The translations under genes were made by a program, and so were the position numbers. Of a stretch of DNA of 64,000 bases, positions 33,756-43,600 are shown piece by piece. Source of the DNA: JAJDTT01 sp965116695 (lineage in GTDB: Bacteria > Acidobacteriota > UBA6911 > RPQK01 > JAJDTT01). Location of the stretch: NCBI GenBank assembly GCA_965116695.1, contig OZ220706.1:3782001-3846000 (forward strand). Direction: 5' to 3'. How positions within the stretch are numbered: position 1 is the first letter of the stretch; every line of letters begins with the position of its first letter. The notes below the pieces were generated by a model. The model did not search any database. It saw only the letters and a list, made by a program, of their open reading frames with translations, and was not told the DNA's origin.

Positions 33756-36088
33756 ATGAACAATCCCGACGAACTGAAACGCGAGAGCAAGCTGTTGCGC
33801 GACCGCATTTCCAAGTTGAGCGAGGCCATCCTGCGCATCGGCGCGATCCTCGACATCGACACCGTGCTGCGCGAGATTGTGGAAAGCGCCCGGGAACCGG
33901 CGGGAGCCGAATGCGGCGTGATCGCGACCGCCGACGGCTTCGTCTCATCCGGCATTACTCGCAAAGAACACCTCCAGTTGACAGCCTGGCGCGACGCGCC
34001 GCAGTTTTGCGAGCAACTCCAGAACTCTCAGGGAACGTTGAGGGCGCAAGATGTGGCCGGCTACCTCCGGTTGCACGGTCTTTCTGCGGCAATCATGCCG
34101 TCGAAGCCCATCCAGGGAACGCCGATGCATCATCGAGGCTTGCATGTCGGCAACTTCTTTTTCTGCGGCAAAAAAATGGGCCCGAGTTCACAAGCGAGGA
34201 CGCTAAGATCCTGGTTATGTTCGCGCCGCAGGCGGCGGCAATCGACAACGCCCGTGCGTTCCGGGGCCAGGAATGGGCGCAGTCGGATTTGGAAGCCTTA
34301 ATGGATACCACCCCGGTGGGTGTTGCGGTCTTTGATGCCGGCACCGGAAAGCCTATATCGTTCAATCAGGAGGCGAAGCGGATTTTGGAAAGCCTTCGCA
34401 CGCCGGGCCGCGGCCCGGCGCAACTGCTGGAGAACATCACCTGCCGGCGCTCCGACGGGCGAGAGATTTCTCTGCAAGAGTTCCCACTGGCGCAGGTTCT
34501 GAATGACACCGCGATGGTGCGGGCCGAGGAGATCGTTCTACGGGTTCCCGACGGCCGGAGTATCACGACGCTTGTCAATGTCACCCCGATCCGGACCGAG
34601 GATGGAACGGTCGAGTCCGTGGTCGTCACCCTGCAGGATATGGCGCCGATCGAGGAGCTGGAGCGGATGCGGTCTGAGTTCCTGGGCATGGTGGGCCACG
34701 AGCTGCGGACCCCGTTGGTCTCCATCAAGGGCTCGACCACCACCGTGCTGAACACCCCGGCAACCTCGAATCTGGCCGAGATACTCCAATTCATCCGCAT
34801 CATCGACGAACAGGCCGATCACATGCGGAGCCTGATCAGCGATCTGCTGGACGCGGGCCACATCGAGACGGGCACACTGTCGGTCGCCCCTGAGCCGGTG
34901 AAGGTCGCCAGCTTGATAGATCAGGCCAGAAACACTTTCGTAAGCGGAGGGGGCAGACACACCGTTCACATTGACGTGCCGCTGAATCTCCCCCGGGTGA
35001 TGGTCGACCGGCAACGCATCGTACAGGTCATGAACAACCTCCTTGCCAACGCCGCCCGGCACTCTCCCGAGTCCGGCTCGATCCGGATCACTGCGGTGCA
35101 CGAAAACGTTCACGTGGCGATCTCCGTGTCGGACGAAGGCCGGGGGGTGCCGTCGGACCTGCTGCCGCACTTGTTCCGGAAGCACGTGCGTGTGAGCAAC
35201 GATCGCGGGGTCGGCGGGTCCGGCTTGGGCCTGGCTATCTGCAAGGGCTTGGTGGAGGCCCACGGGGGACGCATCTGGGCGGAGAGTGAGGGGTCGGGTC
35301 TTGGCGCCCGGTTCACCTTCACGATTCCGGTAACGCACGAGGTCGCAACTGGCGCCACGGCAGACTTCGTCCCCAGTGCTGCCCACCCGCCTCACACGGA
35401 TGGGGAGCGAACACGCATCCTTGTAGTTGACGACGACCCTCAGACGCTCCGGTTCGTTCGGGATGCGCTGACGGTGGCAGGCTATTCCGCGCTGGTCACA
35501 GGCGACCCCCTGGAGGTGCCGCGCTTGATCCAGGAGAAACGGCCCCGACTGGTCCTGTTGGACCTCCTGCTGCCGGGGACCGACGGGATTGAGCTGATGC
35601 AGCGCGTCCCTGATCTGGCTGACCTTCCGGCCATCTTCATCTCCGCTTTCGGACGGGCCGAGACGATTGAAAAAGCCTTGGAGATGGGAGCGTCCGATTA
35701 CATCGTCAAACCCTTTTCGGCGACGGAATTGGTGGCGAGAGTCCGGTCGGTTCTGCGCCGGCGGCCGGACCCGCTCGAGCCCTTCCGATTGGGGGACCTG
35801 GCCATCCACTACGAGGACCGCCGGGTGACCGTGGCCGGCCGCCCGGTGAAACTGACGGTGACCGAATACGAACTGCTTCGGACACTCTCAGTCAACGCGG
35901 GCCGAATCCTGACTTACCATTCGCTGTTGCGCCAAGTCTGGTCCCGGCGGGATTCCGGCGACCATCGATTGGTGCACGGCTATGTGAAGAGGCTCCGCCG
36001 CAAGCTGGGCGATGACGCGTCCAGCCCCGCCTACATCTTCAACGAGCGCCAAGTCGGCTACCGTATGCCGAAACCAGGCAATCCGTGA
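33756..36088 (+). CDS. Hybrid GAF-PAS-histidine kinase-receiver-winged helix protein, frameshifted at an A7 run
   Basis: The coding sequence starts at the ATG at 33756 (MNNPDELKRESKLLRDRISK) and continues, after a -1 shift at 34170-34176 (GGCAAAAAAATGG), to 36088. By comparison with the homologue at 47253-49505 it comprises: GAF (~25-170), PAS (~190-290), HisKA with MVGHELRTPLVSIKG (His ~313), HATPase with NNLLANAARHSP and GGSGLGLAICKGLVEAHGG, receiver with VVDDD and phospho-Asp in LLDLLLPG (~602) and KPFS, then a winged helix (LTVTEYELLRTLS, RRKLGDD, RQVGYRMPKP). Sensing, phosphorelay and DNA binding would sit in one chain. Without slippage or an indel, only a 182-residue GAF fragment is made. 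Targets are unknown. Confidence 0.8.
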
Positions 36089-36334
36089 GGTTTCAGGATC
36101 TGCGGCGGCTCAAGGTTGATCCACGGTTCCCGAGAGTACCAGCGAAATCCTTCATTCTTCCCATGGCGTGTCCGTAGATTTCAGTCAACGGACATTCCCA
36201 GGGAAATGCGGGGAGATGACGGAGTCTCGACGGTTTTCTCGAGGCCGGAGATCAGCCCTTTGCCGACCGGAAACACGGACCGGGAAAAGCTGACCGGGTG
36301 CCTCCGGGAGGGACAAGCCGACAATGAGATCAGC

Positions 36335-36490
36335 TCATTTGAGGCTGTAGAGGTTTGCCCTCTCTGCACCCGGCAGATTCTTGACGCGATCGTGAATTGA
36401 TGCCCGAGACGGATCGTCAATCGGCATGACTCCGTTCATCCATACCGAACAGACGCGTCAGCACACGACCGTACCTTGTGAAGTCCACGT
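36335..36490 (-). pseudogene. Composite remnant: 3' end of the 32176 gene joined to a DUF6602-like fragment
   Basis: 36335-36398 repeats the 3' end of the gene at 32176-32556 (encoding HDRVKNLPGAERANLYSLK then TGA). Directly adjacent, 36399-36490 matches 22683-22775 within the pentapeptide/DUF6602-like pseudogene (FTR-G-VLTRL on the minus strand). In the other loci these parts are separated by hicA and hicB, so this is an internally deleted third copy of the same module. Confidence 0.7.
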
Positions 36491-37033
36491 ATCCGGTTGG
36501 GCTCTGGCCATCCTCCCCCTTGATAACCAGTGAAGACCCAATCCATCGTCGGAGTCCGCATTCATCACATCTTCACTCTTTTCTTCTTTCCTCGTCTTGA
36601 CATTGCCGATGGATTGCCTCAAACTTTCTCGCCACTGTACGAAAGTGGCGTCGCGGGACTCGGAGAGGCGGTTTCGCTGTTGCATGCGCGACTTTTCGAA
36701 AGGGACAGCATCTTTTCTAACCGTCACTGTCGGGAAGGTGCCTGATCCGGTGCCTTTCGTTTGACCTGTACTTGTGAAAAGATTGAGGACACGGTTCAAA
36801 CCAACATCATGTCGCTTTGGCGAAACACGCAACTTTTCGGAGAGGGCGGCATCTTTCCTAATCAGCACGGTTGGAGACGAGAGGGTTTGGTGACCGTATT
36901 TTGTTTTGTGCGTCAAGAGGGAACCAGCAGTTTGGTTCCGTCCTACCCGGAAGTGGAGTCTCGGGAAATTCTCCGCTCCGGGGAATTTGTGTTTTCAGGG
37001 GATTTGTAAACTTATTCGAAGGAGGACTTTCCA
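36489..37033. other. Intergenic region with shared and internal repeats upstream of the exported protein
   Basis: 36527-36580 shares CCATCGTCGGAGTCCGCATT and CATCACAT-TTCAC with 23634-23680. Two imperfect direct repeats of ~65 bp follow (about 36670-36740 and 36808-36880; shared ACTTTTCG, AGCATCTTT/GGCATCTTT, CTAA-C--CAC). The last stretch ends GGGATTTGTAAACTTATTCG then AAGGAGG, the likely promoter and a near-consensus ribosome-binding site for the gene at 37034. The short frames here (36530-36745, 36761-37009) are not convincing genes. Confidence 0.45.
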
Positions 37034-38695
37034 ATGAAAGGATGGTTGAAACTACTGGTTCTGGGCGCTGTCCCGATCCTCGCCGTCACTATGGTCGCGG
37101 ATCAGGGGTTTGCTGCCAACGCCGACAAGGGTTCGCAGTTGATCTTCATCGCCGACATGAACATGAAGAACTTCATTTCCGTCACCAACACGTCGGTCAA
37201 CGTTCCCGATCTGGATACCATGGATGTTAACGGGACCCCTACTGATACCGACGCCAGTGTGGATCAGATGGCAGAAACTGGCATGGCGGTCACGGTGCTG
37301 GTGCAGATCTACGACGACTCGATCACGCCTATGATCGAGTATCTGAGAGTCATCACCGCCGGGTCGACGGTTCTTTTCGACCCCTTTGACCACATGATTC
37401 CGGGCACTGAGATGAACGTGAGCGGCCTTCTCGGCGATGGGGACGGCTCTCGCTATTTGATCGCCGTTACTACGGTGCGCGCGGCGGAGGCCCTCTTTCC
37501 CGAAGACTTGGTTGAGGGAATGCATGAGACCAACAACATCGACGCTGTTGGTGAGGGTGGTTTCGCTACTGCACCCCAGGACGAGGATGCTGCCGGTTTG
37601 ACTGACACGAATGGCGATGGTGAAACGGACGAGGCTGACACCACCAAGAACGTCGGCGACCTGTCTGTGGACAACGCCGTCCCGGCTGCGTTCAACTACC
37701 TGACCGGTCACCAGACCTCGGCGCAGGTTTCCAGTGCCACGGGTGGCGCCGACCAGACCGCGTCCTGGGGCGTCAACGCTCTGACCCGGATGGCTCAGGT
37801 CGGCACCGCGGGCACAGCCCCCAACGGACCAGGCTACGAGACTCTCGTTGCCATGATCAGCGACAGTCCGGCTGGTGACAACCGTCTGATGGAAGTGATC
37901 CACGGCGGAGACTCTGGCGTTGTCAACTCGACAGCGGTCGAGGGTTATACGCTGACTGATGGGACCGGAAGCGCTGATTCTGCGAAAAATATCACCGTGA
38001 CTTACGGAGGCGTCAATTGGGGCGCTTTGGTGTGGGCCTCGCTGCACGGAGGGGCTCATCAGGAAGCCCATCTCATCTCCGTGGCGGATGACATGGCGGA
38101 AGCCGGCCAGTACAAGCTGATTCCCGCCACGACCTATTACAAGGTGGTTCCTCATGACGCCATGGGGCGCGTTTTTGCGCACCCGGGTGCAGACGACCCT
38201 CCGATCTTCCGTGGCGGAGAAGAAATGGAGATGGAGATGCCTTCCCCGGATATCAGGGTCAGCGGGATCATGGTGATGATCAATCCTGATGAAGATTGTG
38301 GCGGAACGGCAACCGGCGGCGGTTTCAGTCTGGCCGATCTTACGACCCAGGTTCCTGGGATCGGTGATGGCAACGATGACTTCACCGGTGTGAATGAGAT
38401 GGTGGATCCGATGATGAATGGCTCCATGGGGTGGATAAAGCTCCTGCGCCACACCCAAGCTTGCGAAGTGAACTACGGAGATGGGGACGGTCCGAACCTT
38501 ACGCAGTCTGAAGTTCCGGATGGTGTTCCGATCGACGACAAGCGGGAAATGACGACCGGCACGTTGGTCTTGGAGCCGGACGACAACAGCCACACGAGTA
38601 CGAATCGTAGCTTTGTCACCTCGGGCTTCGTCACGTTGACCTTCGAGACTCCGGAAACGACGTTCGGAGCTGCCTGGAGCTTGACAGACAAGTAA
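37034..38695 (+). CDS. Secreted acidic protein, probably abundant surface or structural protein
   Basis: 553 residues with a clear signal peptide (MKGWLKLLVLGAVPILAVTM then VADQGFA-ANADKG). The mature protein is acidic and beta-rich: LIFIADMNMKNFISVTNTSV near its start, a Gly/Asp/Thr-rich middle, an EMEMEM stretch and a late GFVTLTFETPETTFGAAWSL. There are few Cys and no protease motif. The perfect AAGGAGG site, a codon use that looks less GC-rich than its neighbours, and a textbook terminator suggest high expression, as for S-layer or other envelope proteins. The family is not recognised. Confidence 0.65.
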   Translation: MKGWLKLLVLGAVPILAVTMVADQGFAANADKGSQLIFIADMNMKNFISVTNTSVNVPDLDTMDVNGTPTDTDASVDQMAETGMAVTVLVQIYDDSITPMIEYLRVITAGSTVLFDPFDHMIPGTEMNVSGLLGDGDGSRYLIAVTTVRAAEALFPEDLVEGMHETNNIDAVGEGGFATAPQDEDAAGLTDTNGDGETDEADTTKNVGDLSVDNAVPAAFNYLTGHQTSAQVSSATGGADQTASWGVNALTRMAQVGTAGTAPNGPGYETLVAMISDSPAGDNRLMEVIHGGDSGVVNSTAVEGYTLTDGTGSADSAKNITVTYGGVNWGALVWASLHGGAHQEAHLISVADDMAEAGQYKLIPATTYYKVVPHDAMGRVFAHPGADDPPIFRGGEEMEMEMPSPDIRVSGIMVMINPDEDCGGTATGGGFSLADLTTQVPGIGDGNDDFTGVNEMVDPMMNGSMGWIKLLRHTQACEVNYGDGDGPNLTQSEVPDGVPIDDKREMTTGTLVLEPDDNSHTSTNRSFVTSGFVTLTFETPETTFGAAWSLTDK

Positions 38696-38772
38696 TCCGG
38701 ATCACCTTGATCCACGTCTAGTCCGTCCTCCCGCAATCTTCGTGTTGAGGATGGGATGGACGAACGAAACCC

Positions 38773-38805
38773 AAAAGGGGGAGCCCATCTTGGGCTCCCC
38801 CTTTT
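38773..38805 (+). terminator. Intrinsic terminator after the abundant exported protein gene
   Basis: AAAAGGGGGAGCCCA, loop TCT, TGGGCTCCCCCTTTT: a perfect 15-bp stem whose 3' arm ends in a T-run. It is one of the two clearest intrinsic terminators in the window, 77 bases after the stop. Confidence 0.9.
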
Positions 38806-38989
38806 GTATTCCCGCCCGCTCGTTCCTCCTTCTTCACTCCTCCTTTTGCGACCCTCGCGACACGGCGGCATCTTCCCTGATTGACTGCGTCGAGGGGATC
38901 GATCGACGGCACCGACCCCGGGATCGCCACGCCCTCGGTATTGGATGAAATTCGATATCGAGGATTTGTCTTTCGGAGGATGACATGCA

Positions 38990-40447
38990 ATGAACACTTG
39001 GTTGAGAGTTTTCTTGCGCAGTGCGGTCTTCATTTGGGCGGCCGCGACTGGCGCGGTGAAGGGCTCGGCAGGCGACCCGGGGGATTGGCAACTCTTGTCC
39101 CGCGTCCAGATCAATCCTCCGGGCATCCGTTCGTTCGTGGAGTCATTCTTTACGCGCAACCAGTTGCAGGCCATGTCGCACGAAGACCTGATGGTCGCAT
39201 TTTCTGCAGTGCCTGAAAAACGCACCGATACGGATGTCTTCGTGTCCCGCTTCCACCGCTCGGAAGATCGTTGGAAATCGCTTGTGCCCATTGCCGAGAC
39301 CAAAGAGTTGGAAAGATCGCCAGCGGTTTGGATAGACGGTGATTCGGATACGATTCATTTGGCTTGGGTGGCCAATGAGCGGCGTCGGAGCGGGCCCAGA
39401 AGCGAGCTCCGAGTTGGCTATCGCCAGTCCACCGATGCCGGAGCCACGTGGTCGTCCCCCCAATTGTTTCCCGTGGGGACGGCTTTGGCGCGCCCGCCCC
39501 TGTTGCAGGGTGACGGCAATGGCAATCTCTATCTGGTTATTTCCAACGGCTATCCGGACACAAGGGAGCGGATCCTTCTGTTTCAGAGCGCCGATGCCGG
39601 AGAGAATTGGCGGGCCGTAGACGTCAATTTCTCCGAGGAAGAACAGCGGGGTCGCACCGGATCGCCCCGGTTGGCCGTCGGGTCTGGCGGCAAGGTGAGT
39701 CTCGTCTGGCTTGATCAGTCTGTCGGGAGGCGCGCAGTAGTTTTTAGTAGGAAAACGGCTGACTTCACTTGGTCCCCGCCCGTGCGCGTCAATGACGACT
39801 CAGCCCAGAATTGCACCGATCCGCGCCTGGCGGTCCAGGGAGATTCGGTTTACGTCGCCTGGCGAGCGGGGGTGGGGGATCGGACCTCCCTCTATTTCGA
39901 CCATTCACCTGACGGCGGCACCACCTGGAATTCCGATCAGTTGATCTTTGAACTACCGGTGCGTTCGGTCCAGAGTTCCCTTCAACCCGTCGAGAGCGGG
40001 GTCCTGGCAGGCTGGTTTGGTACGCGCCAGCAAAAAGGCCGGACCGACCGGATGCTCTCCTATCGTCTCTATCGACCCGGCGTAGGCTGGACGGTTCCGG
40101 CAGAGGGAAGTGATTCCCTGGCGGGGGACCACGGGCCGGGCAGGTTCTACTACGGTTTCGATCTACTGCCTTGGGGGAACGGATGCCTGGTGGCCTATTC
40201 CAAAGGCATCGTGGGAGTTTCGGCCGAGATCTTTCTGGGCTGGAGCGCCGATCTGGATGGCGGCTTCTCGGAGCTGATGAAAATTAGTGCGCCAAAAAAG
40301 GGTTTCGAGCATCTTTACCCTCGATTGGTCCGATCCGGCGAGAACGAGATCGCCGTGGTCTACAATCGGCGGAAGATCCGCCGGTCGCCCATGGAGCCGC
40401 GGGTCATCTTGGGAGATGTCCTGGTGGCCAGGATCGGAATACCATAG
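38990..40447 (+). CDS. Exported BNR/Asp-box (sialidase-fold) protein
   Basis: 485 residues, start ATG at 38990 after CGGAGGATGACATGCA. A signal peptide is likely (MNTWLRVFLRSAVFIWAAAT). Asp-box motifs S-x-D-x-G-x-x-W are visible (STDAGATWSSP, SADAGENWRAV, SPDGGTTWNSD), and conserved LAW/LVW/VAW strands mark the blades of a six-bladed sialidase-like beta-propeller. I cannot see a convincing catalytic set (Arg triad, Tyr/Glu), so enzymatic sialidase activity is not claimed; many such proteins only bind carbohydrate. It follows the abundant exported protein after a terminator, so it has its own promoter. Confidence 0.7.
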   Translation: MNTWLRVFLRSAVFIWAAATGAVKGSAGDPGDWQLLSRVQINPPGIRSFVESFFTRNQLQAMSHEDLMVAFSAVPEKRTDTDVFVSRFHRSEDRWKSLVPIAETKELERSPAVWIDGDSDTIHLAWVANERRRSGPRSELRVGYRQSTDAGATWSSPQLFPVGTALARPPLLQGDGNGNLYLVISNGYPDTRERILLFQSADAGENWRAVDVNFSEEEQRGRTGSPRLAVGSGGKVSLVWLDQSVGRRAVVFSRKTADFTWSPPVRVNDDSAQNCTDPRLAVQGDSVYVAWRAGVGDRTSLYFDHSPDGGTTWNSDQLIFELPVRSVQSSLQPVESGVLAGWFGTRQQKGRTDRMLSYRLYRPGVGWTVPAEGSDSLAGDHGPGRFYYGFDLLPWGNGCLVAYSKGIVGVSAEIFLGWSADLDGGFSELMKISAPKKGFEHLYPRLVRSGENEIAVVYNRRKIRRSPMEPRVILGDVLVARIGIP

Positions 40448-40638
40448 CTGGAGGTCGGGTCTGGAAGACCATTTTTTGCAGGAAATCCCTCATTACGACA
40501 CGGTTTACCGTTCGGCGTGTATCGTGTCAGAGGCGTTGTGCTATTGTGGGTCAGTGACTCTGCCCGTATTGTGCCGAGAGCACATGTCTTGCATATATCG
40601 AAATACGCAGCCAGTGCACCGAATTGGGAGGAATACCC

Positions 40639-43600
40639 ATGCTGAGACGTGATTTCGGAAAGTCCATTTCGTTCTGCGACGGTTTCAGGAACCGTGACTG
40701 CTTCCACATGGTGAGGGGCCTCCTTCCCTTCCTGGCCCTGATGCTGCTGGCCGCGCCGCAACTGGCGTTTCCCCAGAATCTGGCCGTGACAGTGCATCCG
40801 AGGACTTTGCCCGTACCGGAAGGGGACTCCGGTACCTACACAGTAGTCCTGGACGCTGAACCGGCTGAGGACGTGACCATCACGGTTGTCGGCGCACGTA
40901 CGGATAGCGGCGCCATTACAGTGAGTTCCACTACAGATGCAACGCCGGACGACACGTCCGTCGTACTCACCTTCACGGCACCGGATTCACCAGGGGACGA
41001 AACGACTGGCACTTGGGACGATCCTCAGACGGTGACAGTTGCTGCTGGCGAAGACGACGACGCAGTATCGCAAACCATTACGCTGACGCATACAGCGACC
41101 GTTGGGGAAGACGCGGTGACCGTTAGCAACGTTACGGTAAGAGTGACGGTCAACGACAATGATGTCGCCAGCCGCGGGGTCACGGTGACCCCCACGGCGC
41201 TTGAAGTCGACGAGGCGGGTGACAGTGGCATGTACGCCGTAAGTCTCGGTACCCGCCCCACCGCCCCGGTTACGGTAGACGTGGGGGGCGCATCGGGAGA
41301 GGTCACGGTAAGCCCGTCGCGATTGATTTTCATGCCGGAGGATTGGTCCGCCACCCAGTCAATCGAAGTGAAGGTCTACGCGGGCGAGGACGATGACGCG
41401 GTGAACGATTCGGAAACCATAACCCACACGGTTCGAGGCGGTGACTACACCGGTGAGTTCGCTTCATCAGTAACGGTAACTGTCGACGACAACGACGATG
41501 ATGTCGCGGTGAGTGTGGCAGCTGCACCGGCCACGCTTACAGTCGCCGTTAACGCAAGCGGCACCTACACAGTACAACTCTCTCGCGCTCCAACACGCAC
41601 GGTGACCGTAAGGGTGAGCGAAACTTCAGACCATTTGACTGTGAGCCCCTCGTCACTGAATTTCACCCCCACTAGTTGGGCAGCCAGGCAAGTAACAGCC
41701 AGAGTTCTCGCGGGAGCAACGAACAACGACACCGCGACTATAGAACATACGATCGAAACGACGGCAGAGGAGTATGCGACGGCGACAGTCAACTCCGTCA
41801 CCGTTACATTCTCCGATCAGGCGCGGAGTGTCAGCCTGAGTCCGAATTCCTTGACGATCGACGAAGGCGGGTCCAGGACGTATAGGGTGACACTATCTCC
41901 GGCGCTGTCAGCGGGCGAGACGGAGACGGTTACGATTGCCGGCTTTGCGGGTACGGATCTAACTTTGGATTCGTCTACGCTGAGCTTCGATTTCGATAGC
42001 GACATCACGGCCATTGACGTGATGGTGACTGCGAATGAGGACTCGGACGCAGTGCAAGACTCCGTGACTCTGACGCACGAGATCGGGGGCGCGATCGTCC
42101 GAAATGGGATGTTGCGCGTTAGTGTCCGGGAAAACGACAGTCGCGGAGTGACGGTTACGCCGACATCGCTGCCGGTCAACGAAGGCTCGGACGGGACCTA
42201 CACTGTGGTTCTGGATTCTGAACCGACGGGTGACGTAACGGTGTCCGTGAGTGGCGCCTCAGGCGACGTGACGGTCGATCCGTCGCAGTTGAACTTCGAC
42301 ACGACCGACTGGTTCCAGGCCAAACCCATTACGGTTAGTGCAGCCGCGGACGCCGATGGGATATCCGATCCGGCCGTCACGCTTAGGCATACGGTACGTG
42401 GCGCAGACTACTCTGGTATGCGAGCGGACAACGTGACCGTAACGGTTCAAGAAAAAGATTCGCCCGGAATAACAGTGGACACGACGGCGTTGGTGGCCGC
42501 GCTGCCGCTTGCCGAGGGGGCGAAAGCCAAATACACGGTTGTTTTGGACTCGCAGCCGACGGGGACGGTAACGGTCATGGTCCGCGGCGAGTCCGGCGAC
42601 GTGACCGTGGATCCGTCAAGCCTTACTTTCACTACAAGCAACTGGGATGATGCGAAGGAGGTGGAGGTGAGTGTCGGCGAGGATCCCGACGGTGAGATCG
42701 ATGCTGCGGTGACCCTTACCCACGTTGCAAGCGGCGGCGGTTACGATGGCGTCACCGGCGGCATGGTGACGATTACGACAACTGATAACGACATCAAGGG
42801 TGTGACGGCGACTCCAAGGTCATTCACGGTCAAAGAGGGCGGGTCAGCGATCAGTTACAACGTATTCCTCAGGACCGAACCGAAGGGTACGGTAACGGTC
42901 GCCGTGACGTCAGAAAGTCCGCAGGCACAGAATGTCGAATCGTTGGACGTTTCTCCGACTTCACTGAACTTCAGGGCAGACGACTGGTACATACCTCAAG
43001 TGGTAACCGTGAGAGCGACTGAAGATACCGATAGCGTAGAGGGCACCGTCACATTGACGCACACCGCTAGCGGTGGTGGATACGATGGCCTGACGGCTCT
43101 ACCTGTGATGATAGAAGTCGACGATAACGATGAGGACGGGTTGTCCATTACACCGACAACGCTGCAGATGGCGGAAGGTTCGCGAAAGACCTACACGGTA
43201 GTGCTTCAGACCGAACCGCCAGGGACGGTCACCGTGACGGTGAACGGCGGAGCGGGCGTAAGTGCGACCCCGGGAGAATTGATGTTCACGGTGCGCAACT
43301 GGAACAGCCCGCGGACGGTGACGGTGCATGCCACGGAAAATGCCGCTGAGGGAGACGCCACTCCGAGCATTTCGCACAGTGTTGCTGGTTACGGTACCGT
43401 GAGCTCTGGCCCGAGCGTTTCCGTGACTGTCAAGGACAACGATACAGCGGGTGTTGTGATTGATCCGACGTCACTGACGATAACTGAAGGCGGGAGCGAT
43501 ACTTACACAGTAGTGCTGACTAAGAGACCAACGGCAACGGTGAATGTGGATGTGACCGGCGCAAGCGGGGACATCAGGGTAAACAGAACACGGTTGAGTT

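Noticed and set aside
38990..40447. Active sialidase assignment
   Set aside because: Asp-boxes show the fold, but I could not identify the catalytic Arg triad, Asp and Tyr/Glu, so only the fold is claimed.
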